Source: Halichoerus grypus (lineage: Eukaryota; Chordata; Mammalia; Carnivora; Phocidae). From it: a stretch of DNA of 64,000 bases. A program made the translations under genes and the position numbers. Shown here piece after piece: positions 1 to 11,789 of the stretch. The stretch is from positions 110,392,389-110,456,388 of the forward strand of contig NC_135716.1 in the NCBI RefSeq assembly GCF_964656455.1. Reading direction: 5' to 3'. How positions within the stretch are numbered: the first letter of the stretch is position 1; each line of letters begins with the position of its first letter. Below the pieces are notes generated by a model. It saw only the letters and a list, made by a program, of their open reading frames with translations, did no database searches and was not told the origin of the DNA.

Positions 1-315
1 GCTAACTCATCCCCCCACCCCCCTCCCCTCTAGAACCCTCAGTTTGTTTCTCAGAGTCCATAGTCTCTCATGGTTCGTCTCCCCCTCCGATTCCCCCCCT
101 TCATTTTTCTCTTCCTGCTATCTTCTTTTTTTTTTTTTTAACATATAATGTATTATTTGTTTCAGAGGTACAGGTCTGTGATTCAACAGTCTTACACAAT
201 TCACAGCGCTCACCATAGCACATACACTCCCCAATGTCTATCACCCAGCCACTCCATCCCTCCCACCCCCCACCACTCCAGCAACCCTCAGTTTGTTTCC
301 TGAGATTAAGAATTC

Positions 316-362
316 CTCATATCATGAGATCATACGATACGTCTCATATCATGAGATCATAC
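316..362. repeat. short tandem duplication inside the L1
   Basis: The 20-base string at 316-335 recurs exactly at 343-362, spaced 27 bases apart. It lies in the L1 3' region and looks like local slippage or a private duplication in this copy. Confidence 0.8.
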
Positions 363-1030
363 ATCTTTCTCTGATTGACTTATTTCGCTCAGCATAATAC
401 CCCCCAGTTCCATCCATGTTGTTGCAAATGGCAAGAGTTCATTCCTTTTGATGGCTGCATAATATTCCAGTGTGTGTGTCTTTATCCATTCATCTGTCGA
501 TGAACGTCTTGGCTCTTTCCATAGTTTGGCTATTGTGGACATTGCTGCTATAAACATCGGGGTGCATGTACCCCTTCGGATCCCTACATTTGTATCTTTG
601 GGGTAAATACCCAGTAGTGCAATTGCTGGGTCGTAGGGTAGCTCTATTTTCAACTTTTTGAGGAACCTCCATACTGTTTTCCAGAGTGGCTGCACCAGCT
701 TGCATTTCCACCAACAGTGTAGGAGGGTTTCCCTTTCTCTGCATCCCCGCCAACATCTGTCGTTTCCTGACTTGTTAATTTTAGCCATTCTGACTGGTGT
801 GAGGTGGTATCTTGTTGAGGTTTTGATTTGGATTTCCCTGATGCCGAGCGATGTTGAGCACTTTTTCCTGTGTCTGTTGGCCATTTGGATGTCTTCTTTG
901 GAAAAGTGTCTGTTCATGTCTTCTGCCCATTTCTTGATTGGATCATTTGTTCTTTGGGTGTTGAGTTTGATAATTTTTTTATAGATTTTTAGAGTTTTTA
1001 AATCATGAATGGATGTTGCACTTTGACTTT

Positions 1031-1196
1031 CTTTAAAAGATGGGGGGGGTGGTCAGAGGGAGAGAGATTGAATCCTAAGCAGGCTCCATGCCCAGCAGGA
1101 AGCCCACCACGGGGCTTGATCTCACTACCCTGAGATCATGACCTGAGCCAAATCAAGAGTCCCAACGCTTAACCGACTGAGCCACCTAGACACCTC
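1031..1196 (-). mobile_element. Can-SINE, diverged
   Basis: tRNA-derived carnivore SINE read from the minus strand: the tRNA-like head (GAGCCACCTAG-type box A end, ATCATGACCTGAGCC-type box B end) sits at the right. It is inserted into the flanking antisense L1 and is clearly diverged, so it is an older subfamily. Its tail end near 1031 is approximate. Confidence 0.85.
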
Positions 1197-1915
1197 AACA
1201 AATGGTTTGCTTTTTTTTTTTTTGATCCTTATTAAGATGATCATATGGTTTTTATTCTTTTCTTGTCAATGTACATTGATTTGCAAATATCGTACTGCTC
1301 TTGCATGCATGGATTAAATCCCACTTGATCGTGGTAAATGATGTTTTTAATGTATTGTTGGATTCGGTTTGCTAATATTTTGTTGAGGACTTTTGCATCT
1401 TTGTTCATCAGGCATATTGACCTGTAGTTTCTTTTTTTGTAGTGTCTTTGTCTGGCTTTGGTATTAGAGAAATGCTGGCCTCGTGAAATGAATTTGGAAG
1501 TTTTCCTTCCTTTTCTATTTTTTGGAATAGTTTGGGAAGAATAGGTATTAACTCTTCTTTAAATATTTGGAAGAATTCAGCTGTGAATCCATCTGATCTT
1601 GAATTTTGCTGGGAGTCTTTTGATTACTGATTAGTAATAGATCTGTTCAAATTTTCTATTTTTTCCTGATTATTTAGTTTTAGAAGATTGTCTGTTTCTA
1701 GCAATCTATCCATTTTTTTTCTAGATTGTCCCAATTTATTGGCATATACTTTTTCATAGTATCCTCTTGTAATTCTTTGTATTCCTGTGGCGTCTGTTAA
1801 TTCTTCATTTCTGATTTTGAGTTCTCTTTTTTTCTTGATGAGTCTGGCTTTTTTGTTTTTTTAATTTCTATTTTATTTCTGCTCTAATCTCATTTTTTCC
1901 ATCCTTGATTAGGTT

Positions 1916-2512
1916 CAAACTGTACTGATAAGCCCTTCTTTTGAACTTCTGTGGACTACATTTATCAATATTTGCCACAGTGGCAATTAAAATTAAAAAA
2001 CTTTAAAAATATTCATTGATTCCTTTCAAAATAAAACATCCCATTACACATTGACGTATATTTTCATGAACAAAACAAAAATGATTTAGTGCAGATCTCT
2101 TTAATGTCTGGCTTAAAGATAGTTGGAGCCTCATACCTGCTTCTACATCAGTCTGTTATTTTTACATTTTCATCCTATAAAAATCTTTAAAGCATTTGAT
2201 ATCATCTGGTAACTGGATATGGTACATGGGCCTCCAGTGGTTGAAAGTTTTCAAAAGCCCTCCCTTATAGTTGCCATTTTTTTCTCACTAGACTGCAGGC
2301 TTTACGAGGGTAGGGACTATGGTTGTCTTGGTCACTGCTCAGTCCCCCAGCTCCAAATATGGCTCCACATGGTAGAATTTAGTACAAATATGCTAAAATA
2401 GTGAAAATGCGAACAATTTTTTGAGATTTAGTAGTTACACCACCCCATCACCACCCCCATTACATTAACTTCTATTATACTTTAGAACTTAAAAGTTTGG
2501 TTTTCTTTTTAG
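1916..2512 (+). other. non-repeat part of the last DNTTIP2 intron
   Basis: AT-rich sequence without a recognised repeat or exon, ending in a normal 3' splice site: the T-rich run at 2499-2510 followed by AG at 2511-2512. The intron assignment follows from the coding exon that starts at 2513. Confidence 0.7.
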
Positions 2513-2606
2513 ATATAACCGAAGGAAGTACTCAGAGATCATGGCTGAAAAAGCAGCAAATGCAGCAGGGAAGAAGTTTCGAAAGAAGAAGAAATTTCGC
2601 AATTAA
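2513..2606 (+). CDS. DNTTIP2: DNTTIP2 terminal coding exon (C-terminus)
   Basis: DNTTIP2 (TdT-interacting factor 2) is a nucleolar protein with an Fcf2 domain, linked in the family to pre-rRNA processing and small-subunit assembly. This exon supplies one base finishing a split codon plus 30 codons, ending in TAA at 2604-2606. The peptide contains YNRRKYSEIMAEKAA and ends in a strongly basic stretch, GKKFRKKKKFRN, a likely nucleolar-targeting tail. That is the DNTTIP2 C-terminus as I remember it. The acceptor AG is at 2511-2512. There is no ATG in this frame, and an unrelated frame (2497-2793) gives a longer but false ORF over the same DNA. Earlier exons are off the left edge. Placement beside the tRNA-Arg/mir-760 cluster fits the human gene order. 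Confidence 0.9.
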
Positions 2607-3877
2607 GATTCACCAAGCAAGCCACAGTATTTTATATCTCCCTTTATTTACTCAAGATGTTTTGAAAATTAACATCATCATACAAATTAATATAGACTGG
2701 CCCTGTTTGAAAAAAGTTGACTTGAGGGAAAATCAATCATATACTCTTTGGGATAAAAACAGGTGTGTCCACAAAAGACCCACCCATGCTTAGACCCTTT
2801 GAGGGAGAAAAAGGGAAACCTCAACCATTTTAAGATGAATAACATTTTTGTAAAGTTTTCAACACTTGGTTATTTGAAGAAAATGGAATTAAAAACATAT
2901 AGAAGGTATAAAGTTGGTTAACATATACAGAAAACTTTAAAATTACATGATCAAAGCTAAACAATACGGTAGAGTAAGCGCACGCGTGCATGTGTGTGTG
3001 TGTGTAGGGGGAGATGGTATACCAGAAATGCCATGTGTGTTTGTGTGTAGAGGGGATACGGTATACCCGAAATGCCCTTTTCTAAGTTCAGGTCCAGAAA
3101 ATTGGTAAAGCTGGGATACAGAAATCTGCTTGTTGTGAGCATAAAAGTCACAGTTGAAACCAAAGTATTCTTGGAGCAAATGTATGTTAGTATATGACAG
3201 AAGAACTAAATGAAGCTATATAAAAAGGACTTAAAAAGGTAACGAAGACTTCCTAGAAAGTTTGGGTTAAAGGTGGACGAAGCAAGAGAACTGTTTTCTT
3301 TCTTTAGGAAATGAAACAGGAGGAAAGATTAATTTTATCCAGAGTCAGTGTTGTGTTCCAGGTGAATTAGGCTTATTAAATCCGTATAATTTTAACTTGG
3401 TCAGAAATAATTTTAAAGTGGTTCAGTTTATTTCATCTCCAATAGCAGTATACATCCTGACTAATCTATTTGTGGTACCTAAGGAGTGTTGGCCATTTCT
3501 CATAATGCTTCTTAGTGGGTTCTTCCTTTAATATCATTATTTATGGAACCTCTATTTTCCCAGCAAACTGTTGGGATTTCAGTAAATATAAAATTTCGTA
3601 TTTTGTATTTATTGCTTGGGATCATAACCAACCTAGTAATAGAACTGACAATGACATTCATAGGTGGAGTTAGGCAAGTATCTTATCGTTCTCTTTTACA
3701 GAAAAACTTTTATTCCAAGAATATTGTTTTGCCTTCCACTGGGTAAAATAAGGACCCGCTATGAAAGAATTAAATACCAAAACAAGAAGAAGAAGTAATA
3801 GTTAGTTTTACCCTTTGCATATTCTTCCAGAAGGAGTCGTTCTCAGAACATTGCTTCAACTCATGCTACTCTGCCGT
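2607..3877 (+). other. DNTTIP2 3' UTR and downstream flank
   Basis: Starts directly after the DNTTIP2 stop. Candidate poly(A) signals are ATTAAA at 2888-2893, and further on AATAAA at 4613-4618 and 5877-5882. I cannot tell which is used, so the end of the UTR is open. No other gene is seen; a tandem duplication lies at 2989-3075. Confidence 0.5.
2989..3075. repeat. two-copy tandem duplication with GT tract
   Basis: A unit of about 43-44 bases occurs twice (2989-3031 and 3032-3075). Each copy begins with CATGTGTGT and ends in GAAATGC after a GGTATACC core. The copies differ at several bases, so the duplication is not recent. Confidence 0.8.
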
Positions 3878-3896
3878 AAGAACACTCAAAATTGTT

Positions 3897-4099
3897 TTGT
3901 TTTTTTTTTTTTTTTTTAAAGATTTTATTTATTTGACAGAGACACAGTGAGGGAGGGAACACAAGCAGGGGGAGTGGGAGAGGGAGAAGCAGGCTTCCCG
4001 CAGAGCAGGGAGCCCGATGCAGGGCTCGATCCCAGGACTTTGGGATCATGACCTGAGCCGAAGGCAGACGCTTAACGACTGAGCCACCCAGGCGCCCCT
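3897..4099 (-). mobile_element. Can-SINE, young, with 19-bp target duplication
   Basis: Full-length SINEC on the minus strand: poly-T, AAAGATTTTATTTATTTGAC tail, GC-rich body, tRNA-like head ending GAGCCACCCAGGCGCCCC. Flanked by an exact 19-base duplication (3878-3896 and 4101-4119, starting AAGAACACTC). Near-consensus sequence and an intact duplication indicate a recent insertion. Confidence 0.97.
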
Positions 4100-6027
4100 T
4101 AAGAACACTCAAAATTGTTAATCATTTGGTTTGATGTCTCTGTGCACAGAAAGTTGAGGACTTACCCAGTTTTTCTTAGGGTCAAGGCGTGGATCAACTT
4201 CTTACCTACCATATGATTTTTGGGATGGTTTCTGACTCATGAATGCTACTATAGGTTGAATTATTTGGTACTTGAAAACTGCAGCCTTGACATATTTGTG
4301 ATGTTAACAGTTTGTATTACAAGTAAAACAACATTAGTGACCTCTAATCTTTGCCACACAAAAAGCAGCATTAGAGCTTTCTGGATTAGAAGGCAGTGCT
4401 AAGGAAAGAGAACTGAGCCTAAGCTCTAAGTCCGGCTCTGTCCTTAAGCCACCTTAGATGTATGTGTTTTCAGTATTTACTTGTAGTTACATTTTAACAT
4501 GCTCTCTTTTGTTGTCTCCACAGATTCATTTTTAATTTTATTTCATTATATGCATTTTTGTAAGCCACTTAGAACAAGATAGAGTTTTTAACAATTACAA
4601 AGTACTTAGTGAAATAAACTGAAATGATTCAACTAAAAATCATTTAAAGTCACCTCTGTTAATGTTTATTTTAAAGAACTGAAACTGCTAATACAGCTTC
4701 TTCATCTCAAATGTGATCTTCAGAAATTTATTTTAAATCATCAAAACTAAAGAAGAGTAACAAAGTATAATTACAGGTAAAGGTCAGAAGGAAGTCTTAG
4801 TGTTCCCAGCCTTCTGCAAATATCTGGATATTTGAATAACGGATGTATTTTCCTTGGTTTTTTAAGCAAAGCAATTCTGTTGAGAAGCAGGTTTTAGTGA
4901 TTTTTGGCTTGTGTCACTGAAGGTTCACTTACTAGAACTCGTCTAAGGCTTCCTGACTATGAGGAAGTACCCTGACTCCTCAACTGAGAAGCATTACAAA
5001 GCATACAAAGTGTGGACATGGTAGAGTGCGGATGAAAGAAGGGCCTTTAAAATACTGTTAAGAGCTCGAAAGATTTCTGAAACACCCCATCTTGCTGCAC
5101 ACTGCTTTTAAGACCACTTATTAAAATGCCTATAACACAACTAGTTTGTTAAGTGAGGAAATTAGGGAGAGAGGAAAAGGACAGTGGAAGAAATCAGATG
5201 GAGCCAGGGTAAAGTTAGTAAAATGATTCTGTGAAACTGTGTAACAGTTGGTAAAGGTGGGCCCTGAGCTTCCTAGTATCTAACACAAAAATCAGTTCTG
5301 TGTTCACTATTATTAGAAGATAAAAACAAACTAACTGCTTTAGAGAAACCCCAGTATTCCTAAGACCTGAGAAACTTCTCATGGGTCCCCATAAAAGGAT
5401 GTCTGATAAGAGGCTATACTTGGCTGCCCAGAGGATACATGGCAGGATTTTAAAGAAAAAGAAAAGGGGGGGTTCAATACAACCTTCAGTAACTGGGATA
5501 AACTTATGGGATCCCACTCTTAGTAAGTTACAAGAAAACATCAAATGACAAAAATGTTAATACCATTTCTGAGGTATGTACTTTTCAGTTCAGTCTCTCA
5601 ATCACTGACAACTATTGTTCAGAGTGATAACCTAGAACATTTTACTGAAAGATTTCAGTAAGGGTTGAAACAAAAAATGCTTTCTAACAAGCATCTGACC
5701 AATTGAGATGTAAAATGCAGGTCTTCTCATGATTGCACAAGTTAAAAGTGAGGAAGAAGTGTTTCTAGTTTAAAAGTGAAGAAGGAATGCTTCCAATTAC
5801 TAATAGCTTCCAAGAAGCAGGGTTAATAGCATGACCTGTAATTAAATGTCATAGCAGATCAGTGTTTTATCAAAGAAATAAAACCTCAAAATGAACTTAG
5901 GAAATGTGAAGTTGGATAACAGTGGAAAGAGGTTCTGAAGTGGAAAAAAGTTCTCAGTAAATACTTAACATGAATGGTGAGGAAGGCAAAATTATTTTAG
6001 GTGATGGGTGGTGGACAGTAGATGTTT

Positions 6028-6240
6028 CAGTTATCGGTGCATAACAAATTACCCCCAAAACTCAGTGACTCAAAAGCACCACCATGTTCTTACATATCCT
6101 GATTTGGTGGGCCAGGGCTCAGCTGAGTGGTTTGTACTCTACAGTGTATCAAATGAGGTCACTCAGTGACTCAGCTAGTAGTGGAGTTGATCTGGAAGGT
6201 TCAAGACACTTCCCTAACATGCTTATTAGCACCTTGTAAT
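6028..6240 (-). mobile_element. MLT1-like LTR fragment
   Basis: Carries the GCATAACAAATTACCCCCAA block typical, in reverse, of the 3' end of MLT1-type (ERVL-MaLR) LTRs, followed by diverged LTR text. Related copies lie at about 24.2, 43.9 and 46.2 kb. Only part of the LTR remains and its right limit is approximate. Confidence 0.55.
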
Positions 6241-7079
6241 TTTTTTTAAAAAATGAGGACATATGAAATTTTTCTTCAGGATAGCACTGAATTGCTCTAA
6301 AACCAAAAGACCCACACACTTTGTGTGGCACTGAAGGCTCTGGCCTGGTTAAGTGGACTGAATTCATAGTTATTTAGGAAATTCTACTCCCCACCTACCT
6401 CCTTCCTTGTCCTGAGGGAGAAGGAGTTGCTAACTAGATTGAAGTGAGCCCAAGAGACTGGGCTCTGTTTCACAAATGAAGAGAGTTACTGTATTAACAG
6501 GTCAGAAAACGTGCCATCACTCTTCCGGTTAGGGTGCAGGCCTGTCATCCTTTCTTCCAAAAAAGGTGGGAAACTGGACTTGGGGCTTTCCTGAGCCACA
6601 CTTTCTCTACTAAAGGTAGGGGGTGATGGGAACATAAGTTGTTCCATCACAACTTAGCTGAGAAGTGATGCAGTCGAGGTGTCTCTTCCAGCTATGAGCT
6701 GAGTGGTGCTTTCTTCCTCGGGGCTCTTATGGTTACAACCAGAACTGCAAAGGAGGGACTGGCAAGGCTTAGACACCAAATCCTGACCTTAAATCCCATG
6801 CAACATACGGAAATTCTGAGGTCTTGTTCATTAGGTGTTTTCCTGACCTTTTTAAAATGACAGGAAAGAAATATGTTTGTAGTTGTCTATGTGAAAAGAA
6901 ATGTTTGAAGCTTTGTTCAGTCTCTCATTCCTACACCTACTGCCCCCCCTCACGCCCCATAACTCAGGGAAGTTCAGAAGAGTAACATATTAAAGTACAA
7001 ACAAGACACATTGTGATTAACTGGACTTTTTCTGTATCTTAAAGTCAGTATACTATCAGTAAGACTTATTTTTTCCTTA

Positions 7080-7123
7080 AGTGTGTGTGTGCATATATAC
7101 ACACATTTACACACATACACACC
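7080..7123. repeat. GT/CA dinucleotide tract, imperfect
   Basis: GTGTGTGTGTG, then an ATATATACACAC core, then CACACATACACACC: an alternating purine-pyrimidine microsatellite that is partly self-complementary. Confidence 0.8.
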
Positions 7124-7622
7124 AAAATAGCAATGAGATGAGGAGAACAAGTCATAGCTTACTTCTGGAATGTGAAGCTCATTAAAACCTTGGCTAATTT
7201 ATCTAACAGCTGCCCTTCCAGCCAAATCTGCCACTTCTCCCCACTTCAGCTTCACCACAGGTCATCTCACCTGCCTTGATGTGGAGGGGACCAGGTATCA
7301 AAGTGAGATGAAAGGGTACTAAACAACTGGGCCAGTGCCTTCCCCATGCCTTGGTGACCGCAACTGCTGCCCTTTTTACATATTTTACCTTTAGAGAGAC
7401 TCTTGGTTTTTCCTTTAGTGAAATCACTATCCTGATTTAATGAAAAATATTTCAAGATGACCCTACAGTTCCTCAGTCTCAAATTCAATGTCATCAATTC
7501 CAGTTACCCTCATTTCCACTCCACTTCCGCCAATTGCTATCATTGCCTTAGACTTGTTACTTGAAACTGTTCAAAGGTCAAGATTCTGAACTCTCAGGGT
7601 AGGGTAGCCCAATCTGTTAGCC

Positions 7623-7807
7623 TTTTTTTTTTTTTTTTTAAGATTTTATTTGAGAGAGAAATTAAGAGAATGAGTGGAGGAGGGGCAGAGGGAGAAGCAG
7701 ACTCCCCGCTGAACAGGGAACCTGACACGGGACTCGATCCCAGGACTCTGGGACCATGACCTGAGCCAAAGGCAGACGCTTAACCAACTGAGCCACCCAG
7801 GCGCCCC
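7623..7807 (-). mobile_element. Can-SINE
   Basis: Minus-strand SINEC: poly-T at 7623-7639, AAGATTTTATTTGAG tail, head ending GAGCCACCCAGGCGCCCC at 7807. The short AGCCT on both sides is the visible target duplication. Confidence 0.95.
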
Positions 7808-7837
7808 AGCCTTCTTCCTTCTAATCTAACCTTGGCT

Positions 7838-7895
7838 GCACTTTGGAATTACCTGCGGTGGCTTCAATAATACGGATGCCTGGGCCCCACCCCCA
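7838..7895 (-). mobile_element. MER20-like fragment
   Basis: Contains the GGGCCCCACCCCCA block and the preceding ATTACCTG text seen in hAT-Charlie MER20 elements. Short and diverged. Confidence 0.4.
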
Positions 7896-9019
7896 AAGAT
7901 TGTGAAGTCCTCATCTCAAGCATTGCAGCCACTCTTACTCTCCCAATCCTCCACCCCATCAGGATACATTTTCCTCCCTAACCAATCTGGACCCAATTGG
8001 TCAGACATCTCAAAAATTCTCTGTATTCCCCTGGTCTCTCTATTCTCTATTTTTTTCTGTTACTGTCACCTGCGAGGCCCAGCCAGGGAAACACTGTTTC
8101 TTATCTGTCCAGATTACTGAGATTTGGGAAACTACCATAAGCTACAGACTCTCAGCTGGACTTTCACTGCTGTTCCATAGTTCTTTTATTCAATTCTGAT
8201 TACTTTCCACTAAATTCATTCAGTCTGAAAGTCAGCCAGTCGCCACAAAATTGAGTCCTATAGATTATTTAAGCACCAGGGTACACCAGTTAAGAAGACA
8301 TAGCCCCTGAACCCAGATTCACTTACCAATTGGTTTCCCAGTAAGGCAGTGACCCAAGACAGGAGGGCAGAAGAAAGGGAGAAATCAAGCTATTTCTCTC
8401 CCTCTGCTTTAGATTGGGTTGGGGCTCAGCCATTTCCCAATCCCCACGAGGCAGCCCTCCACCACTGAATGGCCCAGGCCTCTGGGTTTAGTAACACCAT
8501 CTCCCAATGACCCTGTGGCACTAAGGGAGATAGAGGTTTCCTACTTTTCCAATCTCTGGGTTGCCCATACTTTCAGCACTTCCATCACCTGCATAACAAT
8601 TCCCTATATTAAATTCTCTAGAGTGAAGCATTTTTCTGCCTGGACCCAACTGATACATGTCAGCCAAACCAAACTAGCTGATAGGGAGTGTTCAGTCACT
8701 GAACACAGTATTAAGTTCTACGCGTGCCAGCCACTCTGCCAGATACAGTGAGTTTTTCCCCTTTTATGTCTTTGTTCATATGGTTAACTCCACCTAAAAT
8801 ATTCCTTGCTGCTTTCCCACCTAACAAAACACTGCTGACCCTTCAAGCTTATAAGAAGCCAGTATTCTGAGCATCCACTCTGTGCAAGGCACGCTGCTGG
8901 GGGTCCATCCCAGGCATCAGAACTGACAGTCTGTGTTTCTTCATGAAGTGTTTTATCACATTTTCTCTACTGATGTGTACACTCTCGAAGTCCCATTTGA
9001 CTGTTTTTTTTTTTTTTAA
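7896..9019. other. intergenic DNA with weak L2-like text
   Basis: Pyrimidine-rich stretches near 7900-8120 resemble worn L2, but not clearly enough for a separate call. No gene or RNA recognised. Confidence 0.35.
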
Positions 9020-9265
9020 ATTGTATTTAACATCTATGTAGCACTTATTACTAGGCACTGTTCTAAGAACTTACAAATACAGCTGGTTTTTATGTAACTG
9101 TTTATGTATGTATGTATGAAACATTATATTCATATATAACGATTTAGGTAACCTTAGGTAAACCTGTGAAGTAGGTGCTACTATTATCCTCATTTTATAA
9201 GTGAAGAAATGGAGGCACAGAGAAGTTAAGGAACCTGCCTAAGGTACAGAGCTAGTAAGTATAAC
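9020..9265 (+). mobile_element. MIR SINE
   Basis: Ancient mammalian-wide MIR in sense. It shows the GCACTTATTACTAGGCACTG block, then ATTATCCTCATTTTATAAG, then GGAGGCACAGAGAAGTTAAG and AGAGCTAGTAAG, in consensus order. A poly-T-like run lies at its left edge. Confidence 0.85.
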
Positions 9266-10254
9266 TGTCACACTTTCATTTTAACCTTGCACTATGGCTA
9301 TCTGCATACCTGTTTCCACATCACCAGCAAAAACTGCTGAACTTTTTCCCTTTCTTTACCAGTTACAGAACACATGATTTTTAGCGGGGAATGTGGCTTC
9401 CTGGGGAAAAAAAGCTATGATTCTCACCTTCCCATGGGATGTAAATGAAAGCAGTATGTGCAACTTCTGGGAACTGTCCCTCAGAGAAGGGTGAGCTTGA
9501 AGTGGGGCTCTGTCCCTTTTTCTTCTCTGCACTAACTAGTATGTTGACCTGATGGCAGGGGAGGAGCAATCTTCTTGGAACATCAGGAAAAAAGCTGCAT
9601 TTATAAGGTGAAAGAATAAAAAGGAGCCTGGATCTCTCATGAACAAGTAGTTGCCGATGCCTGAACTTTCACATGAGGAAGAACCCTCCACCTTGCCGAA
9701 TCCATTGGTATTTTGAGTTTCCTGTCACTCATACCAAAGCCAATCCTAATTAATGGGATCATCGATCCATGGCTCCCTGCCCCACACTAGGGTGAACTCT
9801 AAGAAAATGCACTCTATCTCACTCACCTTTGTATTTCTTTCCAATGTGGTTCTTTGAACAAAGCTAGTACTCAAAAATATATATCCAATTGAGGACGAAT
9901 GAGATTACAAAATATTTTTTTAAATGCTGATGCATGTAGAAAGCCCCAGATCAAGGAGGAAGCTGGAATGAAACCACTCCTGGCCTCTGGTCCTGAGAGT
10001 CTGGAGCACAGGCAGCAATAAGATGGGCGTGGTCTCCACGCCCTGGGGCAACACCCTCTTTGTCAGTACCTTCCTGGAATCTTGGGGATGTGAGGCCGAG
10101 CTGTAAAAGAGCGCAAAGAAAATAGGTCTTCAAAATGGAACACCTTTAGCTCCCCCTTCACCTTCATGCTTTTATCCCTGCGTTCCTCCTGCCTCAGAAG
10201 AGCAGATGTTTTCCCATCATTCCTAGGCTAAGCTTTTCACCTTCCTCCCACAAC
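9266..10254. other. intergenic DNA, includes an L2 3'-end relic
   Basis: About 9780-9885 resembles the L2 3' end (GTGAACTCTAAG ... CTCACTCACCTTTGTATT). The rest shows no recognised feature. Confidence 0.4.
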
Positions 10255-10345
10255 ATCTTTGCATCTTAATTTTCTCATCTGTAAAATGGGGATAATTATT
10301 ACTTAGTAGGACTTGGGGAATAATTAAATGGCAAGGGATAAATAA
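10255..10345 (-). mobile_element. MIR fragment
   Basis: TTTTCTCATCTGTAAAATGG followed by GGATAATTATTACTTAGTAGG is the reverse of the MIR 3' half. Confidence 0.75.
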
Positions 10346-10429
10346 ATTTGTTGGCATTTAGAAAAATGTTAGAGGTTCTTTTCCTCTTGATTCCCTTCTC
10401 TAGAGGCAACTTGCTTCGTCAGTTTTTGG

Positions 10430-10800
10430 AGAGAATACTTTCTTCTAGTTTTCTTCCTACCTCTCTGGCTGCCTTTTCTTGGACTCTGGAAAAACTCCTT
10501 CTTTACCTATCCTTCAAATGTCTGTGCTCTGGGTTTCTCCCTGCACTACCTCTCTAGTTCCAGCCTCCATCATTTTCTTACCTAGGTAACTCCAACTGCC
10601 CTGAACTGGTTTCCCAGCTGCCAGGCCTGCACTCTGCCAGCCAGCCATCCACACTACAGCCAGAGTGGGGATAGAAGGCACACATCCAAGCACACTCCTT
10701 CCCACCTGAAAGCGATTCAGTGGTTTCCTACTGCCTTTTGGGTAAAGTCCACAGTCCTTAACATGTTGTACAAGACTTTCAGGACACGCTGCCTGCTGGA
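10430..10800 (+). mobile_element. L2 LINE fragment
   Basis: Carries the diagnostic L2 3' region text, including CCACACTACAGCCAGAGTGG, CACCTGAAAGCGATTCAGTGG and TTTTGGGTAAAGTCCACAGT, in the right order. Non-coding relic. Confidence 0.75.
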
Positions 10801-10850
10801 ATCACTACAAAGAGAGATTTTGTTCCGTTTCTCCACATTTAACCGGGGGC

Positions 10851-10863
10851 GGGGGGGGGGGGG
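10851..10863. repeat. poly-G run
   Basis: Thirteen consecutive G, preceded by CCGGGGGC. A G-quadruplex-capable homopolymer whose length may be miscalled. Confidence 0.8.
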
Positions 10864-11039
10864 CTCCTAAAAAGTATACTTATGGCTGAGATCCAGCATA
10901 TAGTAAAATGTAAGGAGTCAATAAATGCTGAATGCAATTCAGAAAATCTTCAGTGGATAAGCAGTATCAGAGTGATCTAGGAACAATGTTTTTTTTCCCC
11001 TTCATCATTAGTATTGGGTTTTGTTTTCTTTTTTTTTTA

Positions 11040-11785
11040 AACTTGACTTTTTCATTACAAGGGATAAGATTGGCTTATTATGAAAAACTTCAAACACTAC
11101 AATGAGATATAAAGTAAAAAAGGCCTTCCGTCCCTTCATATCACTGCTCCTCCTGCCCCAGCACTGTTAGCTGTATATGCTTCCAGAAAGTTTATATGCA
11201 CACACAATCATAGTAATGCACGTTATTACTATTAGTAGTAGTAGTATTTAACACAAGTAGAATCGTATTAAACATGCTCATTTTCATATCAGCTTTTTTC
11301 ATATAATCTTGGATATTTTTCCATAGCAGTATATATACATCTTCCTCATTTTTTAAAGGTCTGCATTGTATTCAATTATATGACTCTACCATACTTTCTT
11401 CAAACAGTTATTTTTTTAATTTTTTAATTGAAGCATAGTTGGCATACATTAGTTTCAGGTGTACAACACAGTGATCGACAATTCTATACGTTATGCAGTG
11501 CTCACCATGGTAAGTGTAGTTTCCATCTGTCACCATACAGAATTATTACAATATTGACTATATGTGCTATGGTGTACTTTTCATCCCTGTGACTTATTTT
11601 ATAACTGAAGTTTGTACCTCTTAATTTCCTTTACCTATTTTGCCCATCTCCTACCCCCAGCAACCACCACTTTGTTCTCTGTATTTATGAGTCTGTTTGT
11701 TTGTTTTCAAACGGTTTATTATTGATAGAGATCTAGGTTATTTCTAGTTTGTGGCCATTCTAAATAATGCTGCATTTATGGGAGA
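11040..11785 (-). mobile_element. old L1/HAL1-type LINE with a younger L1 3' piece nested in it
   Basis: The outer copy (about 11040-11400, resuming 11708-11785 with GGTTATTTCTAGTTTGTGGCCA and AATAATGCTGCATTTATGG) is an old antisense LINE. About 11405-11705 is an antisense L1MA-like 3' UTR (AATTGAAGCATAGTTGGC, TTTCAGGTGTACAACACAGT). The text on the two sides of the insert joins sensibly, supporting nesting. Exact subfamilies were not determined. Confidence 0.65.
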
Positions 11786-11789
11786 TAAA

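Larger units (their letters stand above)
1..1915 (-). mobile_element. L1 retrotransposon, 3' part, antisense and internally deleted
   Basis: LINE-1 of a carnivore lineage on the minus strand; its 3' end runs off the left edge. Bases 1-150 match, in reverse, the L1 3' untranslated tail also seen in sense at 12725-13050. Bases 357-917 read on the minus strand as the C-terminal part of L1 ORF2, with typical L1 blocks such as [10 protein letters not shown] and [11 protein letters not shown]. Around 985-1000 the text jumps from ORF2 C-terminal sequence to sequence near the reverse-transcriptase domain, so there is an internal deletion. A SINE interrupts the copy at 1031-1196. It is a dead, rearranged copy lying in the last DNTTIP2 intron. 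The boundary near 1915 is approximate. Confidence 0.9.
4120..7622. other. intergenic DNA, mostly non-repetitive
   Basis: Possibly still partly DNTTIP2 3' UTR on the left. Apart from an LTR fragment at 6028-6240 and a short CA/GT tract near 7080-7123, I recognise no gene, RNA or clear repeat. All ORFs are short and in random frames. Confidence 0.5.

Noticed and set aside
357..917. 186-codon minus-strand ORF as a host gene
   Set aside because: It is the C-terminal part of L1 ORF2 in a dead retrotransposon.
2497..2793. 98-codon plus-strand ORF
   Set aside because: Wrong frame over the DNTTIP2 terminal exon; the true frame is supported by the splice acceptor and protein family.
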